From NCBI GenBank assembly GCA_009763385.1, contig CM019831.1, positions 77,752,706 through 77,816,705 on the forward strand: a DNA stretch of 64,000 nt, read 5' to 3'. The notes beneath the pieces were generated by a model, which saw nothing but the letters and a program-made list of their open reading frames with translations, ran no database searches and was not told the DNA's origin. Origin of the DNA: Coix lacryma-jobi var. lacryma-jobi (taxonomy: Eukaryota; Streptophyta; Magnoliopsida; Poales; Poaceae). Every line of letters begins with the position of its first letter. Position 1 is the first letter of the stretch. Shown here one piece after another: positions 23,283 through 34,059 of the stretch. The position numbers were made by a program, and so were the translations under genes.

Positions 23283-25247
23283 TTGTTGACACTAGCCAAC
23301 GTTGTTACTAGGAGCAGACTATGGAATCTATTCCAGGTAACGGTGTCAGAAGTGCTTGAAGCAAGTCTGGTCACTATACCTAAAGGAGTGAAGCTAAAGC
23401 AGCTATCTACTAATGCGAAGCGGGGTTGTCAATCCCGACACTAGTAGGAGCAAGCTAGAGAGATTGCAATCTACCAAGAGGAGATTCTGCAAGCGCACAG
23501 AACTATCGTAGTAGCACTTCACCTAGGAGTACCAGGTGTCGATTTATTTGATCCCAAGGGAAGGCTAGGGTGGTGTATGAGTCGAGTCAAGGAGGGGATG
23601 AGAGTCGAAGAAAAGAGAAAAGGGAAAAGGGGAGAAGGGAAAAGAGAGGATGGAAGGCTAGAAAGAATGTATGGGTGGATAGGTAAGGATGAAATGGATG
23701 GCTAAGGTAAGGTGGATGGATAGGTAGACAAGGGGTAACTAAGGGTAACTAAAGATAACTAACTACTAACTACTAACTACTCCTAGATAACCACAGAGCA
23801 AGATAACTATGAAGCAAGATAGTTACGAAGCAAGGCAGGCAAAAGTCAATAAAGCAACTAAGTTGAGTATAGTTTTATTCCTATCTTGTCAAGAATCGAG
23901 GCGTACTAGCCTTTACCACTTACTTAGGTGAAATGCTAGCACAACGAGCCTTACTGTTAAACTGGGCCAACTACGTGGTGGAATTCAAGGCGCACAGGGC
24001 TGTCACCACATGCTTGCTACCACAGCTATCCGGGGGTCCAGCCGTATCTGAAGGTAAGTCTATAACTAAGCACCACGCTTAATTATATTCTAACTATCTC
24101 TACCCTAGCTTTGAATAGAGACACCCTTGCGGACGTCAGAGCAAATACTTGACTTAATAAGATAAACACTAGACTAACTAAGCAACCTATTGGCAAAGAT
24201 CAATCACTAAGCACACTAGAGATTAACTACTATGGCTAAGTGAATTGAACTGTAGGATAGCTAGGTCACACTCAAGGTACTTGATAAAGTAATACTAAAA
24301 GTAATACTGAAAGTAATGCTTAAAGTAATACTGAGATAAAGATAAATGTACCTGAGATACAAGAGAGCAAACCAGACCAGAGACGCCAGGAAATCAACCG
24401 ACCTCCGATGCCAGTCGCTCGCACCCGCTTCTCTCTTAGCAAGCTCTACGCTCCTTTTACCAAGGACTTAGGCTGAGCTGTGCTAAACTAAGAGCCGCGC
24501 TGTAGTGAGGGAACTAGAGCTATACTCTCTCTACTAGCTAACCTACTTGCCTGAGCTCTCTGAGCTTCTAACCTAACTCTGACATGCTTCTCTTGCTTGT
24601 GTGTTGCTTTCTCTGGGATGGTACAAATGAAGTGGTACCACCAGGGGGGTATTTATTGCCTTGTGGAGTGAAGGGGGGTACTTATAGGGGGCAGCCAGCC
24701 GACCTAGGGCTAACCCTAGTGGTGGGCGCCAGCCCTAGGTGGCAGCCGCCACCCCCATCACCGTTGGATGCACTGCCTCTGCTTCAACAGCATCCAGGAG
24801 CTCCAGAGAGGCGGTGGTTAGGTCGGTTGCCTGTCTGAGTAACCGCCATTCGGCCATGATCCACGCCATTCCATCCTGAGCCGTCAGATGCCACTGACCT
24901 AGTGACTAAGGGCCAAGATTTGGCCTTGGGATGGTCACACAGATCAGTGACGTGGCAAAGGGGGAGAGTTGGGCCTCTCCATGTGGCGGGCGGCACATAT
25001 GGGTGGCGGGCGCCACCTCTGGTTGGCGGGCGCCACCTCACTTGGGCCCAAATGGGTCCTGGTGAGTGGGCTTGTCTCCTGGTGGGTCCATTCTCCAAAT
25101 TTGGTCCAAATTCCTGCATTCCAATAAAAATCTATGGACATGTGGAATTCGGTTAGTTTGAAACCTATTTGACTACATTTCATGCCTTTTTGGTGAATTT
25201 TAGGGTAAAATGTTGATGGTAAAACATGTGTTTAAGGACCATCAATA
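23283..25247 (-). repeat. 5' LTR of the minus-strand Athila/Tat-like element, inner end deleted
   Basis: It matches 17691-19646. The outer end carries a TG-to-TA change (minus strand). Internal short repeats of the AAAGTAATACTG type occur at 24290-24335, and the GGCGGGCGCCAC palindrome-like motif occurs several times at 24983-25040. Confidence 0.82.
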
Positions 25248-25252
25248 GCGCG

Positions 25253-26486
25253 CTGCTAGGGTTCCTATAGAGGCGCACGACGATGCCTCGACGTCCATAC
25301 CAAGGTGGGCACGTGGCGGACATCGGCACAGACGCCGAGAACGCAGGGCACGCGCGGAGCAGGGCGTTGCGGGCGCGTCGCGCCCTGGGTGGCGGCGGCA
25401 CTGGGAGCGGGACGCAACGCCCAAGGGTTTCCCAGGCGGCGCGGTTATTGGGCCGCTGGGCCTTGCGTGCGAGCGGGCCTGGCATGCTTTGCGTGGGCCG
25501 AAACAAGGAATGGAGGGAGTGGACCAGCCTGTGCCAACTGGGCCTCGTGGGCGCGATCGGGCCTGGGGAGGCTCGGCTGGCAGGCCAGGGGCGCTGCTGA
25601 GCCAGAGCATGGAGGCGGGCTTTGGCCCATGCGACAAGAGGGGAGGGGGAAGGAAGGAGAGGAGGAAAAGTGGGCCGGCTGGAGGTTTCGGCCCAAGAGA
25701 AGAAAGAACGTTTTCCCCAATTTTGCTAATGAATAGGAGAGGGATCCAAATAAAGTTTGGAGAGGGGTTTGATTCAACTTTCGAAGGGGGTTTGGAACAG
25801 ATCCATAGGAATTCGTTAGAGAGGACATGGGATGACCCCGCAGGATATTTAAGATGAATTCCCGAAGGGAGTTTGCAAGAAGATCCAAAATTGGGAGAGA
25901 AGGGAAAAGGGGAAAAGGGTTTTCTCTCGAGTGATGAATCATTATGACTTGGAGGGTTCAGAGTTGGAACAAAGGAGATCGAGGGAAATTCAAAAAAGTT
26001 GGGTGGAATCAAGATAAGTGGTTCGAAGGGTTCCGATAAACATTGGGGGGGTTTGAATCCTAAAGATAATTTGGGAATGGTTGAACATGAGATTTGGAGT
26101 GGATTTGTGAACAAGGGTTTTGAAAGGAATCAGATTAGTTATGGAATTGGAATAGAGGGGAGCAAGGGAAAGTATTTTCCCCGTGTCTTGAATTAATATG
26201 ACCCGAAGATCTTTTGGGGGAATACAAGAGAGATCGGGACAAGTCCCAAAAAGGAGGAGAGATCACTATGGATTTGTACACTCCGACTCTGACACGACTC
26301 AAACCCTAGACCGACTTGAGAGCTCAGGCACACCTCTACATGCAATTCTATATGAGTGCAACCTTTCATAAGCAAACAATGAAACATTGACTAGCATTTG
26401 ACCTAGCAACTATATGCTTCACATATTGCGGGAAAAAGTTTTAAAAAGCTTGTATTTTTGTTTACGGGAAAACCCAGGATGTTACA
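25253..26486 (-). repeat. Solo chromovirus-like LTR, minus orientation: U3 part
   Basis: On the minus strand the LTR begins TGTAACATCCTGGG at 26486 and proceeds to the insertion point just upstream of the TATA box. The frames seen here (25242-26114 minus, 25305-25736 plus) lack any recognisable domain. The TSD copy CACAC follows at 26487-26491. Confidence 0.8.
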
Positions 26487-26564
26487 CACACCATGATCCA
26501 TGTCATCTTCTGTGGATCTGGAACCAGCTAAGGTGAAAGATCCTTAACCTGGTCCGATACCAAT
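26487..26564 (-). other. Leader and PBS of inverted Sirevirus element 2
   Basis: On the minus strand this reads PBS, then the short leader, then the first gag codons near 26495. It matches 1150-1220 of element 1 in reverse. The PBS TGGTATCGGACC (26551-26562) differs from the canonical TGGTATCAGAGC at several bases. Confidence 0.85.
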
Positions 26565-29229
26565 TGAAGGACCGAAGGTGTTACACAAAAGCGACCAAAG
26601 GGGGGGTGAATGGGAGCTTCAAATTTCTTTTGAGAAACTTATAGCTACTGTCCCAAAAATCAACCCGAGGGCAAACCCTAGAGATTGATAGTGTCCACGA
26701 CCCTAGATGTAGGGTGGATGCTTCCAAGAAGCACAGCGGGACACTACACAACTCTAGAAAACCAACCCAAAAACCCGAAATGAAATCAGAAGTCGGACGA
26801 ATGAACTGTGGACAAAACAGTGCAGAAATCAGAGCATCGGACGCTGGCGAGCGTCCAATGTGATTCTAGCTAACACATACGATGCAGAACTGGCAGCGAG
26901 AAAACCTTACTGGACAACCATCGGATGCTACTACAGTGATAGCTCAGCGTCCGATGCTAAGGCCTCGGAGCGTCCGATGACAACATGCCTGCTGCGTCCG
27001 ATGCAAAAAGAGTTTCCAAAACCTCACTGCATGACCATCAGACGCTGGACTGTAGCGTCCGATGACAGCGTCTGATGCCCCTTTAAAAACACAGAAACTG
27101 ACACGTGGCAACGACGCGTCCGATGTGATGAACATAGCGTCCTATGCCCTCGTGCTCAGTGTCCGATGCCCCCGAAACAACACAGTTCTTCCGCAGATTC
27201 GACCCGATCTCCTCCGAATCAAAAGCCCTAAAGCTTAGACTTGCTATGAGGAGTTCCTAGGATGTTAGTGAGCTACTCCTAAGAGATCATGGCTCGAACC
27301 TAACTCCTAATCGGTGAATTGGAAGAATTGGTGGCAAAGAGGAGAAAACCGATCCAAAAACGAAAACCGATGGATCTACTTGTTCGTGAGGATTGAGTTA
27401 AATACCTTTGGTGGAAATGAAACCCTCACAACAAAGAATAAGTTGATTCAAATGGTTTTTTTCAAACGGAGCAACGTAGAGAGAGATCGATCAATGGGAA
27501 GATTTAGGAGAAAAGCAAAATGCAAAGAACAACTCAAGAACGCGAAGAACAATCTCAATTTCCAGCCGAAAATCATCCTAATGAGGAGACAACGGGTATC
27601 CGGTCCCATTTCTGCAAAATCCAAATACACAGAGGTATGATTAGCCGTCTCTGCGGATCTCAGTAGCTACGGTAGGGAAGTGGGAGAACAGGAAGCCCTA
27701 GAATGAAAATAGGAAATGACTGAGATAATTGAGGAGGTGGGTGTCTCCCCCTACTTATCCTAAACATTATTCCCACTCTACCCCTAATGATACAGAGAGC
27801 GAACCTACTAAACCCTAAGGCTATTCTGGACCAGCATGAAGTAAATGTTGATCCGACGGCCACGCCTGCTCATCCGGTAGCTTTGGGCCTGGGCAGTTTT
27901 TACCCGAAAACCGCAAACCGAACCGAACCGCACCGTAATATCGGATTGTTCGGTTTTCGGTTGCGGGTTCGGTTTTGGTTTTAGCGTTGTTCGGTGTGCG
28001 GCTTCGGTTTCGGTTTTGGTATAAAACTGAACTGCATAATGGAAAACCGAAATATTTGTACTGGTTAGCTGGTTGTTGTTGATTTGTGTACATCTTAAAT
28101 TCTGATGTAATTCTACATTTTTGCTGCTGCTGGCATTATGTTCGGTTATTAAGCTTAAAAACTGAAAACCAAATTTGAAAACCGAAACTGAATTTTGCGG
28201 TTTTTATTTTTCTGAGAAACCGATCAGTGGCTACAAGCTAAAAACCGAATTATTTTTAACTGAACCGAACCGAACCGAACAACTCAAGAACGCGAAGAAC
28301 AATCTCAATTTCCAGCCGAAAATCGTCCTCACGAGGAGACAACGTGAATCCGGTCCCATTTCCGCAAAATCCAAATACACAGAGGTATGATTAGCCATCT
28401 CTGCGGATCTCAGTAGCTACAACAGGGAAGTGGGAGAACAGGAAGCCCTAGAATAAAAATAGCAAATGACTGAGATAATTTAGGAAGTGGGTGTCTCCCC
28501 ATACTTATCCTAAACATTATTCCCACTGTACCCCTAATGATACAGAGAGCGAACCAGCTAAACCCTAAGGCTATTCTGGACCAGCTCGAAGTAAATGTTG
28601 ATCTGACGGCTACGCCCGCTCATCTGGCAGCTTCGCCTGGACGCGACCTCACCCGATGCCACCATGTGCCGCCACTTGCCCTCCGTCCATTTTCCTGGAC
28701 CTCCCCTCGATTTTGAGGCTGAAACCGGGAAACCAGTCCTCAGGCTGAGTTTTGTGGCCCAAACTCCGAAACCCGCCATTGCCTAGGTTTTGAGGCCCAA
28801 ACCTGGAAACCGTCCTCAGCCCGAGTTTTGATGCCCAAACTCAGAAACCGGCAGCACCCAGATTTTGAGACCCAAACCTGGAAACCATCCAGCCGGTGGT
28901 TTTTGTGGGGCTCTACCACCAAACCAAAGCCGTAGAGGGATGCACCATCTGTGCACCCCGTCCACCCACATGTCTTCACTTGTCGCTGTCCCAGGCTGTC
29001 ACCCACCATAGCTGATCCCCATGCCACTGGTCCGTCAGTCCAAGCCTCACGTCCGCCCTTCACCGCTCTGGGTCCATCGGCACAGCACGTCTCTACTTGA
29101 CCTTAACCTTGCCTTCGATCACCATCTGTAAGCTCGACACATGCACAACACAAGCCAAACAACATGTGCATCAAACTAGTTGACAATCACTCATCATCTC
29201 GAGATCCGTCATACAACCATATATCCGCA
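26565..29229 (-). repeat. 5' LTR of inverted Sirevirus element 2, with internal duplication and insert
   Basis: On the minus strand the LTR begins TGCGGATATATGG at 29229 and ends CCTTCA at 26565. It is related to the element 1 LTR, including the hairpin array (here 28708-28880). It carries about ten CGTCCGATG-type repeats at 26830-27180 where element 1 has GGACAGTCC palindromes. A 357-bp direct duplication (27527-27883 and 28277-28633) brackets a 393-bp CCGAACCG-rich insert. Without these 750 bp the LTR is about 1.9 kb, like its relatives. Confidence 0.85.
27884..28276. mobile_element. Possible hAT-like insert lacking one terminus
   Basis: The left edge GGGCCTGGGCAGTTTTTACCCG resembles termini of non-autonomous grass hAT elements and the GGCCTGGGTG end of the element at 35606. 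The interior is rich in GAAAACCGAA and CCGAACCGAAC. No matching inverted terminus is found at the right edge, and no 8-bp TSD. Instead a 357-bp duplication of LTR sequence flanks it. Confidence 0.45.
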
Positions 29230-29664
29230 CGCTTGACCGGACACGCGGCTGGTACTATTTATAGAATGGCATAGTGACCATATGCTTGGTTCATTCTGAC
29301 CGGACACTCCCTGGTGTAGAGTCTGGTCATGAATAGAGAGGTTCCAAAAGGGTTTTACCCTGACCGGACGCGTCCGATCACCTCTGACCGGACGCACCCC
29401 TGAGTCCGGTCAGTGTCGATCTGCATGTTTTCGTCTGTAGTTTCTTTGGTGTTCGTTCGACTTTCGATCCGCCTTTTGTGTGAGACTTCTTGTGGTGCCC
29501 TGTTGTGTTCTTAGGGAACATCCACCCAGTCACTTGGGTCGTGGACATCACCTATGTTGGTTTTGGCTTTCGGGGTGATTTTCTGGGATAAGGGCCATCT
29601 ATTTCTCGAGAATAAATTTGAGGCTCCCATTCACCACCCCCTCTGGTCGCAATTTGATCCTTCA
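29230..29664 (+). repeat. 3' fragment of a third Sirevirus LTR (element 3)
   Basis: The sequence matches the last part of a Sirevirus LTR: the stretch with CACTTGGGTCGTGGACATCACC, the GGCTCCCATTCACC run and the terminal GATCCTTCA parallel the element 1 LTR at 10640-10814. It carries its own repeat family, CTGACCGGAC, five times at 29233-29410. It is followed directly by the TNP1-like coding sequence of the CACTA element, which it interrupts. Its left part was displaced by insertion of element 2. Confidence 0.8.
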
Positions 29665-30838
29665 CCGACACCACGAACACGGCCACAGTGCTCGGGGGTT
29701 CCCAGGACCTCGGTGAGCAAGTCGTGGCCCCGGCGGACCACGATGTTGTCCTTATGTTTTGCTTTCTCCATCAAAGTCTTCTTGACGTCCTCGAGGTGGG
29801 GCTCGTTAAACTTGGTTGCCCCGGGCTTCAGCCTCTTTCGAATGCAAGCTCTCATGTAGTCATTTGCCCTTGGTTTGATGCCCTCGTAAGGATCTGGAAC
29901 CCCGGCGGCCTGTCTTGCTTGTTCTTCTTGCTGCCACTTGGTCCTATGACTGGCAAAGCCAGTCATGCCCAAGTTGTGAGGATTCATGTTCCTCTTCGCT
30001 AGCTCACTGAACTTGGCGCTCTTTTCCTCTACTTCTTCCGTCATTCTCATTTCACAGAAAGCATCCCATATGTGTGCCTTGACCATAGTGTATGTCAGCA
30101 GTGGCAACTTCCCCTTCTTCAGGTAATTTCTAGTCAGCATGGACCTGATGTTGCGAAGCGCAGTCGACGCCACGTGCAAAGGCCACTCCTTGCACTTCTC
30201 CATGTCAGCTGAGGGTGGATATCTGAATCTCCTTGTCACCTCACCCGATACATTTGTTTAATGTCTTCTGGCATGTCGTGCCAGTTGGGCCAAGTGATCT
30301 CCACCTTTTCCTTGGCTATACACATCACTTGATTGCTGAACTTGCCAATGACTGTATCTGGAGCTATTGGGTTTCGCTCTGGCCCCACCTCATCGATGAC
30401 ATGCAGCTTGTTTGCTTTGTCCAACCTGTGCCTCCCATGTTGTCCCCTCACCCTCTTCCGGCCCTTAGATTTGGACGAAGAGGTTATCGTAGAGGGAGCG
30501 ACGACTTCTTCTTCCCTGACCGTGTCTTCATCCCTAAACTCGAGCTGATGATGCACAATCGGCAATTGTTGATGAGAGTCTCTTGCCTTTAGTCTTTCAC
30601 ACACATCATTGCAAAGGCTAAAAAGCTCGTGTGTGGCTGCATGTACCTCGAGCCTTGCCGATTCGGTTTGCTTCTGCTGACTCTATGCTTCGTCCACCCC
30701 CGGTTGGTACGTCGGATCATTGTCCACCTCTGTGCGTCGCTTCTTCGGTTGTGGGGTCACGGACTCCTCGCTCATCAAGCTAGTTGACGAGGAGCTAGGG
30801 GTAGGGTCCCTCCATTCATTTATTTTGTCTTCCGCCAT
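29665..30838 (-). pseudogene. TNP1-like gene of the CACTA element (plant transposase family 24), truncated
   Basis: On the minus strand a start ATG at 30838 opens a frame beginning MAEDKINEWRDP with a Ser-rich and basic segment. Its TAG near 30688 may be a mutation or lie in an unspliced intron. The next frame (30604-30236) carries a basic KSKGRKRVRGQHGRHRLDK segment and ends at a one-base frame change into 30239-29665. That last part has the WQQEEQARQAAG and YMRACIRKRLKPGAT region typical of the Ptta/En/Spm transposase_24 family. The C-terminus is cut off by a Sirevirus LTR at 29664. By analogy with En/Spm TnpA it would bind the subterminal repeats. Confidence 0.8.
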
Positions 30839-33243
30839 TTCAGTTCTACATATACACAGAGGTATATAATATGTGTTCAAAGCTTTTGAATCAAAAATAA
30901 CGCGTATAAGTTCTTGAGTCAGATTTGCTCCTAGGCCAACACGTCACTGCTAAACTGGTTACATGTAAAATACACAAGCCATCCTAGTCTAGCAGCTGAC
31001 TCAGCATAAAAGTTGGGGGCAATTTGATCATCATCGCCGCTGGCTCAGCATAGAACGGGTCACATCATCGCATTTGCCACTACCTCAGCTTACAAGTTCG
31101 AAAAGAATCATCAATGCAAATGCCATAGTACAGTATTAGAAGAGAGGAGTAGTATAAGGAGTGGAGTAGGGAGAGTAGTACTGGGAGAGAGGATTAGGGA
31201 GAGGAGTAGTATAGAGAGGAGTAGTATAGGGAGAGTAGTAGAAGAGAGTAGTACAGGAAGAGAGGAGTAGTACAATATTAGAAGAGAGTAGTAGTATAAA
31301 GAGAGGAGTAGGGAGAGGAATAGTATAGAGAGGAGTAGTACAAGGAGAGTAGTAGAAGAGAGTAGTACATGGAGATTAGTAGAAGAGAGTAGTACAGGGA
31401 GAGTATTAGAGGAGTACTGAGGTGCTTAAGTGATAGTACTAAAATAGCATGACATGGCATCATAGGCAGCAAATAAAAAAGGATCACAGGGCATCATAGG
31501 CAATGGCATTTGCGTATAGTAAAAAAGCATCGAAGTGCATCATAGGCAGCAAAATGTAGTATAACAAAGTTGATATATAATCAGCTTTGTTGGAACATCA
31601 TCAAAAAAATATTAGCCAAAGTAATTGGAATTTGAATACATAATTAGCTAGAAACCAATTTCAATCTACTCAAGTTCAGCAAGGAAAAAATAAACAAATA
31701 GATTTCAAAATGAATATAAGTCTGAAACTTATGGGACAGTTTAGCAGAGATAAAGTGTCACCAGATAAACTACTAATTACAAGCAGATTGGGTTTCATAG
31801 TGTTTACATAAATGGACATGAAAAACCCGTTATCTCACAACTTAATAGAAGTGATATGGACATCAAATATAAAACGGTGGCCTTATAATTGAGAATTTGA
31901 GTGCCTTAGCATACTCCAAAGGAGGGTTTTGTTGAATGTTTTCAAAGCCTTATCATCCACTTCAGAAACATTGCCATCAACAAATATCACTTCAACAGGA
32001 TGGAATAGGATGATTTATGCCACATTATGCAGGAGTATAGTTTGCAGAACATGTTTTCTCTCCTAGATCAGTAGATTATCCCATTATTAAGCTAACAAAT
32101 CTAATATATTTTAACTGTTAGCAAATTATAACTTCAACAGGATAAGCATGCCAAACATAGTAAAGGTACAAATTCACTGCCCCAGCTTTATTCAATAAAT
32201 GGTTGCACGTTTTGCTGCTTCACCCTGGAGATAAATGCATATTGTTCTCTAAGCTTACAACTTTGCATACCCACCATGAAATGTAGAAGATTTTGGAAAC
32301 ATGCATGCACACTGAGCACTAGACCGTCAAGTACCTCAGTGGTCTGAAGAATTTTAACATGGTATGCAGAGAAAAAATGACCTCGGTGGCCTTATTAGCA
32401 AGAGCCAGCTAATAAGCTCCTACCTACCTTTCACAGAAAAAAAATCCACTCTAGAAGCTAGAATGGTATGCAGAGAAAAAATGATTAATAATCTACAATA
32501 AGCTAGGACTGCCATCACATGATATAGAGTTGGACTATTGATGAATCATTAGTCAACATAACTTAAACAACCTCGGGGGGCATAGCCTACTACTGCAGAC
32601 GTATAGCATAGAAAAACCAAGATGAATTTGAGCCAGTTGACTCATCACCTATTGCCATATACTCTACAGGAGATGTGGCATGAGACAAAGAACACAAAAA
32701 TAGAGCCTTAGTGCACTAAGACTAAGAAACATTTCCACAACTTCAGAGAGGTGATATAATATTGATGAGTACATAAATTAATTTAAAGGACTTGAAACTG
32801 CTCAAACCTCTAGGGAATTGCACTGAAACAAAATACTTTGAACTCTCTAATATAGACATATGCATAGAGCAACCGTACTGGTGTGTTCTTTATCTCCTAC
32901 AAAAACTCTAGAAGTGCTGCATTAGCTTGGTTTCTAATTAATGAATTGTGTCATAGATCAAGGAATAGACCATTGTTTTGACTATATTTGACTTTTCATA
33001 CTAAAAGCAGAAACAAAAAACAATTAAAGAACAAGAGGTGTTTCTCAGCTAGATGATATAGGTACAAAATAAGAACAAGAGGTGTTTCAACTTGCTCCTT
33101 CCCTCCCTCTCAAATCAGACCAACAATGATGAATATGACCATCTCCAGTTCCTCTTCCTTCTCCTCCTACCCAGTAATCTCATTCTCATCTATGGCAAAA
33201 AAAAAACAAATTGAGGAGGTGTTATTGAGATTGTTTAGAGTTA
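30839..33243. other. CACTA spacer with GA-rich simple repeats
   Basis: No gene recognised. 31137-31437 is a purine-rich degenerate array built on GAGTAGTA and GGGAGAG. The rest is AT-rich. It may be 5' leader or intron of the TNP1-like transcript that would start near 33.57 kb. Confidence 0.55.
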
Positions 33244-33600
33244 CTAGGAGATGAGGTCCTCGGTGCCTTCTGGTCCTCCAGGTGTCGGCGCTCGCGGTGG
33301 TCGTCCTTCGCGCCGTGGTGGTCGTCCTCGTCGAGCGATGGTCGGCCTCTGGGCGTGCGACGGTAGTCCTCGTCGAGCGGTGGTCGGCCTCTGGGCGCGC
33401 GGTGGTTCCTCCAGGCGCGGCTTCATCGGTGAGGGCGAGCAGGGGAGGAGGATAGGGGGAAGAGGAGGACAGGGTGAGGAGGACAGGGGCGGTGGAGGAG
33501 GACGGCGGCGGTGGCAATGGCGGCGGTGGTCATATTTGACAGCCCTTCGGGGTTCAAAGGACGACGCACGAAGGACTAAAGTGTCCTTCGGTGTTGCGGG
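33244..33600 (-). other. GC-rich transcribed leader or N-terminal exon candidate of the TNP1-like gene
   Basis: Just downstream (minus strand) of a TATATAAG box there is a GC-rich stretch with a duplicated segment coding ARPEADHRSTRTT in one frame. I cannot tell whether it is translated. Confidence 0.35.
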
Positions 33601-33601
33601 T

Positions 33602-33609
33602 CTTATATA
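33602..33609 (-). promoter_or_regulatory. TATA box of an internal CACTA promoter
   Basis: TATATAAG on the minus strand lies 12-140 bp downstream of a cluster of subterminal-type palindromes and upstream of the TNP1-like region. Confidence 0.6.
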
Positions 33610-33620
33610 GGCAGGGGTTG

Positions 33621-33745
33621 ACCGCAGCGGGCAACTTAAGACGCCCGCTGCGGTTAATACGTACCGCAGCGGGCATCTTAAGTTGCCTGCTGCGGTTAAA
33701 ACGAATAACCGCAGCAGACAAATTAAGATGCCCACTGCGGTTATT
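33621..33745. repeat. Internal cluster of CACTA subterminal-type inverted repeats
   Basis: Three units of the form ACCGCAGCGGGCA, short centre with TTAAG, GCCCGCTGCGGT. They are closely similar to the units at 38583-38710 and 62969-63095. Confidence 0.85.
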
Positions 33746-33769
33746 GGTTTTATAAAATAGAGACAAAGA

Positions 33770-33965
33770 TTTGTAATTAATAATAACTTATTAACAAAAA
33801 TCTATTACAAAATTTATTATTAATAATATTAACTTATTATTAATTCAATAACAAATTGAGATTTGTTATTAATAATATTAACTTATTAGCTAGTCAGTAA
33901 CAAATTGAGAGTTGTTATTAATAATATTAACTTATTAACAATGATATATTATAAAACTTGTCTCG
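33770..33965. repeat. AT-rich tandem repeat
   Basis: About three degenerate copies of a 60-bp-class unit containing ATTAATAATATTAACTTATT and AACAAATTGAG. Confidence 0.65.
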
Positions 33966-34059
33966 AATACTATTACATAACTTTCCACTACTTTATTACA
34001 TAGTCATGTGGCATATATATGCATATACATCTCATTTTGGTGACGGCGCTTTCACGGAC

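Larger units (their letters stand above)
17623..25247 (-). mobile_element. Non-autonomous Athila/Tat-like gypsy element, minus orientation
   Basis: Two LTR copies (17623-19646 and 23283-25247) flank a gag-protease region read on the minus strand. The 5-bp duplication GCGCG flanks it at 17618-17622 and 25248-25252. There is no RT, RNase H or integrase anywhere between the LTRs. The 5' LTR starts TA instead of TG on its coding strand (25246-25247), and the junction between 5' LTR and internal region is rearranged: the PBS is missing. It lies inside the solo LTR, next to that LTR's TATA box. Confidence 0.85.

Noticed and set aside
25242..26114. Minus frame of 290 codons
   Set aside because: It lies in the U3 of the solo LTR and crosses an element boundary at 25247, so it cannot be an old gene.
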